A stretch of DNA of 21,117 bases from Pyrodictiaceae archaeon (lineage in GTDB: Archaea; Thermoproteota; Thermoprotei_A; Sulfolobales; Pyrodictiaceae). Below the pieces are notes generated by a model. The model was not told the origin of the DNA. It worked only from the letters and a program-made list of their open reading frames with translations, and searched no databases. This document shows positions 1 to 7,783 of this stretch, in pieces. Position numbers and translations under genes: made by a program. The stretch spans positions 1-21,117 of the forward strand of contig JALTZQ010000051.1 of the NCBI GenBank assembly GCA_027046105.1. Direction: 5' to 3'. The number at the start of each line of letters is the position of its first letter. Position 1 is the first letter of the stretch.

Positions 1-975
1 GTCTGCTAGTGGCATACTCCTAGTGTGTATTCTTAGTATTTCTAGTCTTGCCTTTTTATCTGGTGGAGGAACATATATGAGGCGATCAAACCTACCAGGA
101 CGAAGCAAAGCAGGATCAAGAATATCTATTCGATTAGTTGCTGCTATGACTTTGACATTATCAAGAGGGTCAAACCCGTCCAACTCAGCTAAGAGCTGCA
201 TTAATGTTCTTTGGACTTCGCGTTCACCACTTGTACCAACTTCTAAGCGCCGGGCTGCTATAGCGTCTATTTCGTCAATGAATACTATGCTTGGAGCTTT
301 ACGCCTTGCCAGCCTAAATACTTCTCTTACCAGCCTTGCGCCTTCACCTACGTATTTTTGCACAAGTTCTGACCCAACAAGTCTTATAAATGTCGCATTG
401 CTCATTGCCGCTACTGCCCTAGCTAAAAGCGTTTTGCCGCATCCCGGTGGACCATACAATAGTACGCCTTTTGGCGGCTCTATACCTATTGAACGAAACA
501 ATTCGGGAACTTTTAAGGGCATTATAACTGCCTCATAGAGTTCTCTCTTCTGCTCCTCTAACCCACCTATATCATTAAACGTCACACCGGGCCTACGTGT
601 AATCTCCATAGATTTCACTGTGGGGTCTTCACGATCGGGAAGAACTTCAACAATAGTTGAACCACGCTGATTTAGGGCAACATAGGCTCCCGGCCTTAGC
701 CGTGAATAATCTACAGACCCACTAACTGTTACCACTAGGTTAGGGCCTGTACTACTCTTGACAACTACTCGTCCATCCGGCAATAAGCTTAGCACGGTAG
801 CCTCTATGAGTGGGGGACTGAGAAGCTTATCTATCTCTGCCTTGTACTTCCTTAGTTCTTTCCTCAACTCACTTCTTTCTATTTCAAGTTCTTTTACTCT
901 TCTTTCAAGAAATCGCACATATTCAATCAAGTCATCGTAGCTTAAGAATCCTGGGCTATTCTGAGTATCCGACAT
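1..975 (-). CDS. pan: Proteasome-activating nucleotidase (PAN), 3' end cut by window edge
   Basis: This is the archaeal AAA+ unfoldase ring that feeds unfolded proteins to the 20S proteasome. Translating the minus strand from ATG at 975 gives 325 residues that run off the window. In order: an N-terminal coiled coil (about residues 12-50, heptad-like with many E/K/R/L), an OB-like beta domain (about 55-112), and the AAA+ domain. Within it are Walker A GPPGCGKT at 175-182, Walker B IVFIDEID at 230-237, and the second region of homology with LRPGRFDR at 291-298. PAN is usually about 390-410 residues, so roughly 70-80 residues, including the C-terminal HbYX tail that docks on the proteasome, lie outside the window. 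It diverges from aMBF1 across about 80 bp. A generic AAA ATPase of the Cdc48 type is unlikely, because there is a single AAA domain preceded by a coiled coil and OB fold. Confidence 0.93.
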   Translation of the reverse strand, partial: MSDTQNSPGFLSYDDLIEYVRFLERRVKELEIERSELRKELRKYKAEIDKLLSPPLIEATVLSLLPDGRVVVKSSTGPNLVVTVSGSVDYSRLRPGAYVALNQRGSTIVEVLPDREDPTVKSMEITRRPGVTFNDIGGLEEQKRELYEAVIMPLKVPELFRSIGIEPPKGVLLYGPPGCGKTLLARAVAAMSNATFIRLVGSELVQKYVGEGARLVREVFRLARRKAPSIVFIDEIDAIAARRLEVGTSGEREVQRTLMQLLAELDGFDPLDNVKVIAATNRIDILDPALLRPGRFDRLIYVPPPDKKARLEILRIHTRSMPLAD

Positions 976-1022
976 TGCTGCTACTCCCCTTCCATACGGA
1001 TTATTTTGTTGAGTAAAGGAAG

Positions 1023-1030
1023 CCTAAATA
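1023..1030 (+). promoter_or_regulatory. TATA-like element for the aMBF1 operon
   Basis: The A/T box CCTAAATA is centred about 30 bp before the ATG at 1057. That distance suits a leaderless or nearly leaderless transcript, which is common in Thermoproteota. This supports 1057 over the TTG at 1006 as the start of aMBF1. Inferred from position and composition only. Confidence 0.4.
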
Positions 1031-1056
1031 ATGGTTTGCGGCCCAATACTAACAGT

Positions 1057-1692
1057 ATGGTGACGACTCTGCGGAGAAGCAGTGAAGTAGTATACTGTGA
1101 GCTGTGTGGCCAACCAATACATGGAGAAAGGTTCTACATAGAACTTGAAGGGACAGAGTTGGTTGTATGCAGTCGCTGTTATAGACGACACGTTGAACGT
1201 AGCCATACATTAATGGAATCTGCAAGACTACGAGGCCTCTCTATTAAACCAGGAGCCGGTACGATTAATAGCACGGTATCTAGGCCCACTAGTCCTAGTC
1301 CTGGCGCATCAAGGCGTGCAACACAATATAAACGAAGGACCGAACATCATCCCCGGGTAACCCCAACTAGAACTAAGAGGGCAACGCCGAGACTGGATAT
1401 TATTGAAAAATATGAGGTTGTACCGAACTACGCTGAGATTATACGGAGAGCACGTGAGAGATTAGGATGGACACAACGTATTCTAGCGGAAAAGGTCAAA
1501 GAAAGTGAACGTGTTATAAGACGTATTGAGGCAGGTGAACTGGTTCCAACAATAGACTTAGCACGGAGACTTGAACGAATTCTTGGTGTTAAACTATTAG
1601 AGCCAGTAATTGAAGTTGAAGAAGAAGATACACAGAAACATAGAGGCTTCCACTTGACTCTCGGTGATGTCGCTGAAATACGCGAAGACTAG
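1057..1692 (+). CDS. Archaeal multiprotein bridging factor 1 (aMBF1)
   Basis: aMBF1 is an archaeal relative of the eukaryotic coactivator MBF1. It binds the small ribosomal subunit and is thought to act in translation, with a proposed role in transcription. From ATG 1057 the protein has 211 residues. It has an N-terminal zinc ribbon with CELC at 14-17 and CSRC at 38-41, and a long basic linker rich in S/T/P/R (about 60-112). A Cro/CI-type helix-turn-helix follows at about 125-180 (ERLGWTQRILAEKVKESERV), then an acidic stretch and a TLGDVAEI tail typical of the family. The reading frame is open back to TTG 1006, but no ribosome binding site precedes it and a TATA-like box sits 30 bp before 1057, so I prefer 1057. 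It is the first gene of a same-strand run with hflX, trm56, tfe and an m5C methyltransferase. Confidence 0.85.
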   Translation: MVTTLRRSSEVVYCELCGQPIHGERFYIELEGTELVVCSRCYRRHVERSHTLMESARLRGLSIKPGAGTINSTVSRPTSPSPGASRRATQYKRRTEHHPRVTPTRTKRATPRLDIIEKYEVVPNYAEIIRRARERLGWTQRILAEKVKESERVIRRIEAGELVPTIDLARRLERILGVKLLEPVIEVEEEDTQKHRGFHLTLGDVAEIRED

Positions 1693-1710
1693 CAGAAGGG
1701 TCTAACCACC

Positions 1711-2865
1711 TTGCATAAACTAAGCAATAGAGTAGATTGGTCTAGACCAGCAATACTACTAGTACCACGTTCTCTCGAAGACTGGGAGTTTAGGGAAGCA
1801 CAAGCTCTTCTAGAGACAGCAGGCTATAGCATCGAAGCCGTTATAAGGTATCGTAGAGTTTCACGTTCTAAACTCCTAAGTAAGGCAAAGCTTGAAGAGG
1901 TCCGCGAAATAGCAAGCAAAATAAAAAATAGCGGAGTATTGGACACGAAAATCGTTGTCTATGACGATATCAAGCCCCATGATTATATGATTCTAGTCGA
2001 GACTACTCAGAGCGAGGTTGTTGATAGAACAATGCTTATTCTTGAAATATTTGCACTGCATGCTGGCAGCAAAGAGGCGAAATTGCAAATAGAGCTCGCG
2101 AGACTCAAGCATCAGCTTCCTCTCATACGTGAAGCTATTAGGCGTGCTAAAATGAAGGAACTACCTGGCTTCCTGGGTCCAGGCGGATACGCTATTGACG
2201 CCTACTATAGGTATACAGTATCGAGAATAGCTCGTATACGTAAGGAGCTTGAAGCTCTGCGACGAAGAAGAATGCATGAACGCATTAAGCGACGCAGTGC
2301 AGGCCTACCACATATCGCTATAGTAGGCTATGCTAGTGCTGGCAAGACAAGCCTATTCAATGCATTAACTGGCGAAAACAAACCCGTAAGCCCTAAGTAT
2401 TTTACAACGGTTACACCTAAAGTGAAAGCTGTTGAATTAGATCATGGAATACGTGCTGCTTTCATTGATACCGTAGGTTTCATTACAAACGTACCACCCG
2501 AACTTATAGAGGCGTTTCATGCAACACTCGAAGAAATAGCCCATGCCGACATCGTCTTATTTGTAATTGATCCTCTAGATCCCGATACTGTTATCTTTAG
2601 AAAGCTAGAGGAGGGTATTGCCATTCTTAGACGAGTAGGTGTCGTCGGTAAACCTATCATACCCATAATTAACAAGGCCGATCTCTTATCAGTAAACGAG
2701 CTTGAGAGAAAAGCTAAACTGGTAACCACCATTCTCACCGAGCTATATCCTGTCTCGATGGATGCACTTGTAATGTCTGCAGTGGAGGGTACCGGTCTGA
2801 GGGAGCTTGTATGGAGAGTAACCATCCTGCTGAAAAATACGGTAAAGTCTATGTTCTCAGAATAG
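1711..2865 (+). CDS. hflX: HflX-family ribosome-associated GTPase
   Basis: HflX is a TRAFAC GTPase that binds the large ribosomal subunit, and in bacteria it splits stalled ribosomes. The product has 384 residues from a TTG start. The N-terminal HflX domain covers about 1-130 and a basic coiled-coil linker about 125-195 (many R/K). The G domain has G1 GYASAGKTS at 206-214, G3 DTVG at 253-256, G4 NKAD at 321-324 and G5 SAVEG at 356-360. The linker reads GPGGYAIDAYYRY at 156-168, where bacterial HflX usually has a GPGE-type signature, so that region has diverged. The start follows the aMBF1 stop by 18 nt, with a purine-rich GAAGGG just upstream. The last 55 bp overlap trm56, suggesting coupled translation. 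Confidence 0.9.
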   Translation: MHKLSNRVDWSRPAILLVPRSLEDWEFREAQALLETAGYSIEAVIRYRRVSRSKLLSKAKLEEVREIASKIKNSGVLDTKIVVYDDIKPHDYMILVETTQSEVVDRTMLILEIFALHAGSKEAKLQIELARLKHQLPLIREAIRRAKMKELPGFLGPGGYAIDAYYRYTVSRIARIRKELEALRRRRMHERIKRRSAGLPHIAIVGYASAGKTSLFNALTGENKPVSPKYFTTVTPKVKAVELDHGIRAAFIDTVGFITNVPPELIEAFHATLEEIAHADIVLFVIDPLDPDTVIFRKLEEGIAILRRVGVVGKPIIPIINKADLLSVNELERKAKLVTTILTELYPVSMDALVMSAVEGTGLRELVWRVTILLKNTVKSMFSE

Positions 2866-3377
2866 GGCATAGACCAGGCCGGGACAAACGAATTACTACC
2901 CATGTGGCTTTAGTTGCTAGAGCCTTTGGCGCTAATGGATTCATACTAGGCGATACTTGCGATGATAAAGTAATGGGATCGCTTAGAAAGGTCCTAAACA
3001 CATGGGGAGGCCAAAATATGCATGTAGAGTGCGGTGTTTCATCCAGATCCTATGTGAACACGTGGAAAAAGAAGGGAGGAGAGGTTATTCATTTAACAAT
3101 GTATGGTTTACATGTGGATACGGTTATTAATGAAATACGCTCATCCCTCAGACCAAAATTGATAATTGTTGGTGCGGAAAAAGTTCCCCCATTTTTCTAT
3201 GAAAATGCTGACTACAACGTCGCTATAGGCAATCAGCCACATAGTGAAGTATCTGCCCTCGCTGTCTTCCTTGATAGACTTTATCAAGGAAGCGAATTAT
3301 GGTATGACTTTCCTGACGCAATGATTAAGATTGTGCCTAATCCTAAGGGGAAAACTGTTGTAAGACGCCAGATATAG
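2811..3377 (+). CDS. tRNA (cytidine-56-2'-O)-methyltransferase Trm56
   Basis: This is the archaeal SPOUT enzyme that methylates the ribose of C56 in the T-loop of tRNAs, using S-adenosylmethionine. It has 188 residues. The N-terminus carries the family hallmark VYVLRIGHRPGRDKRITTHV at 13-32. The C-terminal half has the knotted SAM-binding signature, LIIVGAEKVPPFFY at 117-130 followed by NVAIGNQPHSEVSALAVFLD at 136-155. The ATG at 2811 lies inside the hflX coding region (55-bp overlap). No ATG, GTG or TTG occurs in frame between it and the conserved VYVLR block, and GGGAG at 2798-2802 provides a ribosome binding site, so the overlap appears genuine. In archaea trm56 often neighbours tfe, as here. 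Confidence 0.93.
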   Translation: MESNHPAEKYGKVYVLRIGHRPGRDKRITTHVALVARAFGANGFILGDTCDDKVMGSLRKVLNTWGGQNMHVECGVSSRSYVNTWKKKGGEVIHLTMYGLHVDTVINEIRSSLRPKLIIVGAEKVPPFFYENADYNVAIGNQPHSEVSALAVFLDRLYQGSELWYDFPDAMIKIVPNPKGKTVVRRQI

Positions 3378-3406
3378 GTATAAACAACACTTGGGGTGAA
3401 AAGCTG

Positions 3407-3949
3407 ATGAATACAAATAATCATGGTGGTACTGAACGTCTTTACGAGTTTATAGAGAAGCTGCTAGATCGTGAAGCAAGAATTGTATTCCAATACCTCT
3501 ATGAGAGTGGAAAGGAGGTCACTGAAGCTGAGATAATGGAGAAAACCGCTCTAAGACCCAATGATATCCGCAGAGCTCTTAACGAACTTGCAGAAAAAGG
3601 TCTCGTGACCTATCGTAAAATACGACTACCGGATCGCATGGGACGTAACTCGTCAATCTTCTATTGGCGTACACATGCAAACGGCATAAAGGCATTAGTT
3701 ATGCATCGTAAGAAAGCTGTTATAGAGAAGTTAAGGATTCTCCTCGAGCATGAGAATTCAAACTATTACTATATCTGCCCACTAGATAAGACGAGATATA
3801 ATATGGACGAAGCAATGGAGTACAACTTTACATGTCCAAGATGCGGATCGTTATTGGAGCCCGATGAGGAAAGGGAGTATCGTGTCGAGTACTTGGCAAA
3901 ATTGATCGAGAGGCTTGAGCGTAGCCTTGCAGAATCCAACAGTAGTTGA
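3407..3949 (+). CDS. tfe: Transcription initiation factor TFE alpha, zinc ribbon with one altered ligand
   Basis: TFE is the archaeal counterpart of TFIIE-alpha. It binds the RNA polymerase clamp and promotes promoter opening. The product has 180 residues. A winged-helix domain spans about 10-100 (conserved LNELAEKGLVTYRK at 58-71), a linker helix follows, and a C-terminal zinc ribbon covers about 120-150. The second ribbon knuckle is intact (CPRC, 143-146). The first reads CPLD at 124-127, so the usual second cysteine is Asp127. The codon is GAT, so this is not a simple reading slip in my translation. The start ATG 3407 is preceded by a GGGGTGA-type site. The gene follows trm56 by 29 nt and overlaps the next methyltransferase gene by 35 bp (or 23 bp if that gene starts at 3927). 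Confidence 0.93.
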   Translation: MNTNNHGGTERLYEFIEKLLDREARIVFQYLYESGKEVTEAEIMEKTALRPNDIRRALNELAEKGLVTYRKIRLPDRMGRNSSIFYWRTHANGIKALVMHRKKAVIEKLRILLEHENSNYYYICPLDKTRYNMDEAMEYNFTCPRCGSLLEPDEEREYRVEYLAKLIERLERSLAESNSS

Positions 3950-4892
3950 TCTCTTTTCGGGTGCTGGTGGTTTTGCTGAAGGTTTTCGGCGAGCTGGCTT
4001 TAGAATATTGTTAGGCATCGATAACGATCCGGCTGCTATACGCAGCTTTAAAGCCAATTTCCCAGAGGCTATAGCGTTAGCTATGGATGTAAGAGAAGTA
4101 ACTGGTAAACTAATCGAAAGCATTGTTGGACGACCCGATGTAATTATTGGTAGTCCCCCCTGCGAGCCGTTTACAGGTGCGAATCCACGCCGTATGCCTA
4201 ATCCCATTGACAGGCTATATGTTGATCCTATAGGCCAACTTGTATTGCATTTTGCAAGAATAGTTGGCGAGTTAAAACCAAGGATCTTCGTAATGGAAAA
4301 TGTGCCAGGTATAATGGATGATGGGCTCACAGATGAGCTCAAAAGAGTATTCCGTGAACAAGGTTATCCACAGATCTATTTCAATGTGTTAAGAGCAGAG
4401 GATTACGGAACACCAAGCAGAAGATTACGTGTATTCATATCTAATGTAAAAATTAGGCCTCGAAGAAAACGATACAAAAGGGTTGTTGCCGATGCATTGA
4501 AGGGTCTTCCTGCTCCAAACGAGAACTCTATTCCAAATCATGAAGAGACCCCACTAAGCGAGAAAAAGGTAAAGAAAATATCAAGGTTGAGATGGGGGCA
4601 ACCACTAATATATTACGAAGGTGCTGAGGGAAAACGTCTACCTAACTTGATAAAGCTGAGACCAGATGAACCTGCACCAACAGTTCTTGGCTCATCAAGG
4701 TTCATACATCCCTTTGAGGCTAGATTGCTCACTGTGAGGGAGCAGGCGCGCTTAATGGGTTTCCCCGATAATCATGTGTTTCTTGGTGGTAGGGATAGTC
4801 AATATAACCAAGTAGGTGAAGCTGTACCAGTGACCTTAGCAGAGGCTATTGCTCATGAGGTTAAGAGGTCTCTCCAACGCTTTGACGAGTAA
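3915..4892 (+). CDS. C5-cytosine methyltransferase (DNA methylase fold), orphan
   Basis: This is an S-adenosylmethionine-dependent cytosine-C5 methyltransferase of the DNMT/HhaI fold, 325 residues long. Motif I is DLFSGAGGF (12-20). Motif IV is GSPPCEPFT (79-87) with catalytic Cys83. Motif VI is ENV (128-130). Motif VIII is SRRLRVFI (168-175). Motif IX begins RPDEPAPTV (249-257). Motif X reads QYNQVGEAVPV (296-306), with Glu302 where GNAVP usually has Asn. The target recognition region between VIII and IX is short (about 70 residues) and very basic. The start is TTG at 3915 or, equally possibly, TTG at 3927; both lie within tfe. No restriction endonuclease is adjacent, so this looks like a solitary methylase. 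Motif IV (PPCxPFT) resembles the tRNA methylase Dnmt2, but the Dnmt2 CFT motif is absent. The substrate, DNA or tRNA, is open. Confidence 0.85.
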   Translation: MSVALQNPTVVDLFSGAGGFAEGFRRAGFRILLGIDNDPAAIRSFKANFPEAIALAMDVREVTGKLIESIVGRPDVIIGSPPCEPFTGANPRRMPNPIDRLYVDPIGQLVLHFARIVGELKPRIFVMENVPGIMDDGLTDELKRVFREQGYPQIYFNVLRAEDYGTPSRRLRVFISNVKIRPRRKRYKRVVADALKGLPAPNENSIPNHEETPLSEKKVKKISRLRWGQPLIYYEGAEGKRLPNLIKLRPDEPAPTVLGSSRFIHPFEARLLTVREQARLMGFPDNHVFLGGRDSQYNQVGEAVPVTLAEAIAHEVKRSLQRFDE

Positions 4893-5331
4893 ATGCGTAC
4901 AATAGTATTGCAGCTTCGCCTACGGGTCCGATCCTCTTTGCTATACCACGTGGGTATATTGGTTTACCTATATTAGCGTCGTCTCTCGTTGGTGCTGCTT
5001 CACTACCTCCCAGTATTATCATGATCCTACCACTATGGTTTCTGGCTAGTTCATTGGGATCTATTTGTTCGCCATACTCGTATGATACAACATATACTAT
5101 TGATGGTGATAAAAGCTCCACTGCATCCCTTAGACTGGGTAACACCATGAATGATGCATTACTGCGTAGTGCGAGCTTAGTTGCCTCGGGTATGCCATTT
5201 GTCGCTGCTGCTCCATAAACCTTTGTTGCAACCATTACCTTGATGCCTAGTCCATACACAACTCTTGCTGTGTCCAATAATCGCTGGACACTACTTACAT
5301 CATGTAGTACAACCACAATGTCCGACTTCAT
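4861..5331 (-). CDS. COG4080-type SPOUT-like protein ('RecB-family nuclease')
   Basis: This small archaeal protein (156 residues) is usually annotated as a RecB-family nuclease, but in sequence analyses the family is placed with the SPOUT (alpha/beta-knot) methyltransferases. Recognisable family features are VVLHDVSSVQRLLDTARVVY near the N-terminus (7-26), GIPEATKLAL (46-55), VLPSLRDAVELL (63-74), and a C-terminal knot-like segment with GPVGEAAILLYAF (135-147). No nuclease motif is visible, so the nuclease name should not be trusted. The substrate is unknown. ATG 5331 is preceded on its strand by AGGTG and a good TATA box. It converges with the m5C methyltransferase, overlapping by 32 bp. Confidence 0.75.
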   Translation of the reverse strand: MKSDIVVVLHDVSSVQRLLDTARVVYGLGIKVMVATKVYGAAATNGIPEATKLALRSNASFMVLPSLRDAVELLSPSIVYVVSYEYGEQIDPNELARNHSGRIMIILGGSEAAPTRDDANIGKPIYPRGIAKRIGPVGEAAILLYAFTRQSVGETS

Positions 5332-5364
5332 GATCCTGCACCTGCATGTTGCTCTGGGGGTCAG

Positions 5365-5374
5365 TACTTAAAGG
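5365..5374 (-). promoter_or_regulatory. TATA box for the COG4080 gene
   Basis: The minus strand reads CCTTTAAGTA 34-43 bp before ATG 5331. That leaves a leader of roughly 10-15 nt carrying AGGTG (plus-strand CACCT at 5339-5343) as the ribosome binding site. Match to the archaeal TATA consensus is good; the transcription start is inferred. Confidence 0.5.
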
Positions 5375-5440
5375 CGTCTTCACCACTCAGCGAGTACAGC
5401 CCTCACCATCCCCTAACTGTCGGCGAGAATGCTTGGATAT

Positions 5441-5450
5441 ACTTTATACT
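5441..5450 (+). promoter_or_regulatory. TATA box for the ribbon-helix-helix gene
   Basis: ACTTTATACT at 5441-5450, within a longer A/T stretch, lies 56-65 bp before ATG 5506. A leader of about 30-35 nt would carry GTGAGGGG at 5490-5497, a plausible ribosome binding site 8 nt before the start. Together with the box at 5365-5374 it forms a divergent promoter region. Confidence 0.45.
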
Positions 5451-5505
5451 ATTCTCTTCCACTCTGCTCAGTTCGGGATACTAGTGATAGTGAGGGGCCC
5501 TTGAT

Positions 5506-6330
5506 ATGGCCAGAATTATTGCAGTAAAACTCCCCGATGAAGTCTATAAAGAGCTTCAGCGTCGTAGTAGAGAGGAAGGCTATACCCTTGTCTCCGATTA
5601 CTTACGTGACCTCATATTACGTGAGCTAGGCAGAGAACCACGTAGTATAAGATCACTTATCGAGTTCGTTGAAAAGCTTGAAGAAGGTGATTTACCACCT
5701 AGGCTTTATGAGAGGATTTGGGGTATTGTTAGGTCTATAGTGCAGGAAGCTATACGTGAACTTCCGGACACAGCAGCAATTATTGAGGAAGAAAAGATAG
5801 TTCAACGGCTAGAGCGACGACTACAAGATATTATTAATCCGTGGACCTCGAAAATCGACGATCTAGCTTCAAAACTTGCAAGTATCATAGAGAGGATAGA
5901 GGTTTTCGAGGATAAGCTTAGCCAGCTTGAGGATAAGATAAAACAATTTGAAAGCAGACACGAGCACCCGCCACATGGTCGAGTCACGCGCAAGCGTTCT
6001 GCCATTGAGAGGTTGAGAGAGCAAGGCATAGTCTTCGAGTCTGACGTACAATGGCTACGGGATCGTGATGCCTTTTTTGAAAGACTTCGTCGAGAAGGAG
6101 CTGTAATACTCAATATTGGTGGTGAAAGGGTTGCTATTGATCAAGGTTTCTGGGAAATGTTCCGCGAAAAAGTCGAACAATTACCTACATCAAATGATGA
6201 GGAAATACGCGTATTACTTACAGAGCCACAATACAAGTTGTTCCAAAGGTTAAGGGAGAATGGACTAATCTATTTTGATGCAACAAAGAGAGCATGGAAA
6301 TTCATAGAGAAAGTGAATAAGAAGAGTTAA
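5506..6330 (+). CDS. Ribbon-helix-helix (CopG-like) DNA-binding protein with coiled coil
   Basis: The product has 274 residues. The N-terminus (about 2-43) is a MetJ/Arc/CopG ribbon-helix-helix: a basic beta strand RIIAVKLP, then two helices ending SDYLRDLILRELG. Residues about 90-152 form a strong heptad-type coiled coil (repeated I/L with E/K/D). The C-terminal 110 residues are helical then winged, with two similar-sounding segments, IERLREQGIVFESD and FERLRREGAVILNIGGERV, that may be tandem wing-like units. The whole suggests a dimeric or higher-order DNA-binding protein: a regulator, or a chromatin or partition-type protein. No partner ATPase is adjacent, so a ParB/CopG partition role is not supported. 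I do not recognise a named family beyond the N-terminal domain. It is convergent with the adenosylhomocysteinase gene, 3 bp apart. Confidence 0.7.
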   Translation: MARIIAVKLPDEVYKELQRRSREEGYTLVSDYLRDLILRELGREPRSIRSLIEFVEKLEEGDLPPRLYERIWGIVRSIVQEAIRELPDTAAIIEEEKIVQRLERRLQDIINPWTSKIDDLASKLASIIERIEVFEDKLSQLEDKIKQFESRHEHPPHGRVTRKRSAIERLREQGIVFESDVQWLRDRDAFFERLRREGAVILNIGGERVAIDQGFWEMFREKVEQLPTSNDEEIRVLLTEPQYKLFQRLRENGLIYFDATKRAWKFIEKVNKKS

Positions 6331-6333
6331 AGA

Positions 6334-7587
6334 CTATATTTTCCACGACTCTATGTATTTTCTCTGTTCCTCTGTGAGTTCATCTATGTTTATGCCCATG
6401 GCACGTAGCTTTAACCTAGCAACTTCCTCATCAATTTCCAACGGAACACTATAAAGCCTGGGCTCTAGACGATCCTTGTTCATTACTATGTACTCGATAG
6501 TCAACGCTTGGTTGGCAAAACTCATGTCCATGACTTCGCTCGGATGACCCTCCGCTGCTACCAGGTTTACTAGTCGGCCATCAGCAAGCAAGTATAAACG
6601 GCGACCATTAGCTAATTTGTACTCAGTTACATATGGTCTTATATTTCGCTTTGATACAGCTAATTGTTCAAGATCGGGAACCCATACTTCTACATTAAAG
6701 TGACCGGCATTTGCAAGTATAGCACCATCTTTCATTTTCACAAAATGTTCGCGCCTAATTACGGCTTTATTACCAGTAGCTGTTATGAATACATCACCTA
6801 TTTCTGCCGCCTTAGACATTGGCATTACATCAAATCCGTCCATGACAGCTTCAAGCGCCTTGACCGGATCAACTTCTGTCACAATGACGCGAGCACCCAT
6901 ACCACGAGCACGCCAGGCAATTCCTCTTCCAACCCATCCATAACCTGCTACAACAACTATCTTACCTGCGAATAGTATATTCGTCGCCCTTAGTATCCCA
7001 TCAATAGTACTCTGGCCAGTACCATATCTATTATCAAACATCATCTTAGTCTTAGCATTGTTAACAGCAAATACAGGATACTTCAACACACCATCCCTTT
7101 CCATAGCTCTTAGCCTTATGACTCCCGTTGTTGTCTCCTCTGTACCACCCCAAATCTTCGATGCTACATTAGGGTATCTGTCATGCAGCATCGCATGCAA
7201 ATCACCACCATCATCAATAACTACATTCGGCTGCCACCCAACAACCCATTTTATACAATCATAATATTCGTCCTCGCTCATACCCTTCCATGCACAAACC
7301 TCAACCCCATAGTTTCTCACAAGTGCTGCAGCAACATCATCCTGAGTACTTAGAGGATTTGAAGCCGCTAGCCTAACACGTGCACCTCCAGCAACAAGAG
7401 TACGAACAAGTGAAGCTGTCTCCTTAGTAACGTGAAGTACAGCGCCAACCTTAACGTTTTCTAATGGTTTTTTGCGGCTAAACTTTTCCCGAATATGCTT
7501 CGACACCACAGGCATGTGCATTTCAGCCCACTCTATCTGCAAAACACCTCTATCTGCCAAGCCAATGTCCTTGATACGATACTCCAT
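6334..7587 (-). CDS. ahcY: S-adenosylhomocysteine hydrolase (adenosylhomocysteinase)
   Basis: This enzyme reversibly splits S-adenosylhomocysteine into adenosine and homocysteine with bound NAD, removing the product that inhibits methyltransferases. From ATG 7587 it has 417 residues, normal for archaeal forms. Visible motifs are the substrate-site Asp pair VIDDGGD (123-129), GGTEETTTG (147-155), [14 protein letters not shown] (176-189), the Rossmann NAD loop GYGWVGRG (215-222), and NAGHFNVE (293-300). The frame is open upstream to 7674, but those 29 residues are hydrophobic and Cys-rich, unlike the family. GAAGGAG directly precedes 7587, which decides the start. It probably serves the several SAM-dependent enzymes encoded in this window and elsewhere. 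Confidence 0.95.
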   Translation of the reverse strand: MEYRIKDIGLADRGVLQIEWAEMHMPVVSKHIREKFSRKKPLENVKVGAVLHVTKETASLVRTLVAGGARVRLAASNPLSTQDDVAAALVRNYGVEVCAWKGMSEDEYYDCIKWVVGWQPNVVIDDGGDLHAMLHDRYPNVASKIWGGTEETTTGVIRLRAMERDGVLKYPVFAVNNAKTKMMFDNRYGTGQSTIDGILRATNILFAGKIVVVAGYGWVGRGIAWRARGMGARVIVTEVDPVKALEAVMDGFDVMPMSKAAEIGDVFITATGNKAVIRREHFVKMKDGAILANAGHFNVEVWVPDLEQLAVSKRNIRPYVTEYKLANGRRLYLLADGRLVNLVAAEGHPSEVMDMSFANQALTIEYIVMNKDRLEPRLYSVPLEIDEEVARLKLRAMGINIDELTEEQRKYIESWKI

Positions 7588-7707
7588 ATCTCCTTCACAC
7601 CCATATAGCAAGCAAGAAACCACACAATAAAAACATAAAAGCCCACCAGAGGATAGACTAGTGAGGTTACTCATGGAGCCAGAAGCACGAGCCGCAGAGC
7701 GCCGGGC

Positions 7708-7783
7708 GCCGCCGTAGCTCAGCGGGTAGAGCGCCGGGCTGTTAACCCGGTGGTCGGTGGTTCGAATCCACCCGGCGGCGCCA
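7708..7783 (+). tRNA. tRNA-Asn (GUU), with encoded CCA
   Basis: A full cloverleaf can be drawn. The acceptor GCCGCCG (7708-7714) pairs with CGGCGGC (7773-7779). The D arm is closed by GCTC/GAGC. The anticodon stem is CCGGG/CCCGG (7734-7738/7746-7750) with loop CTGTTAA, giving anticodon GTT. The T arm is GGTGG/CCACC around TTCGAAT. The discriminator is G7780 and CCA is encoded at 7781-7783. There is no intron. The 5' flank at 7694-7707 repeats part of the tRNA itself (GCGCCGGGC). Confidence 0.95.

Noticed and set aside
23..538. Long plus-strand reading frame of 171 codons
   Set aside because: It is antisense to the AAA+ domain of PAN, which has Walker A, Walker B and second-region-of-homology motifs on the minus strand. 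The plus-strand product has no family features.
3915..5331. Restriction-modification system made of the m5C methylase and the adjacent 'RecB-family nuclease'
   Set aside because: The neighbour is on the opposite strand, is a COG4080 SPOUT-like protein and shows no nuclease motif, so the pair does not form a restriction-modification unit.
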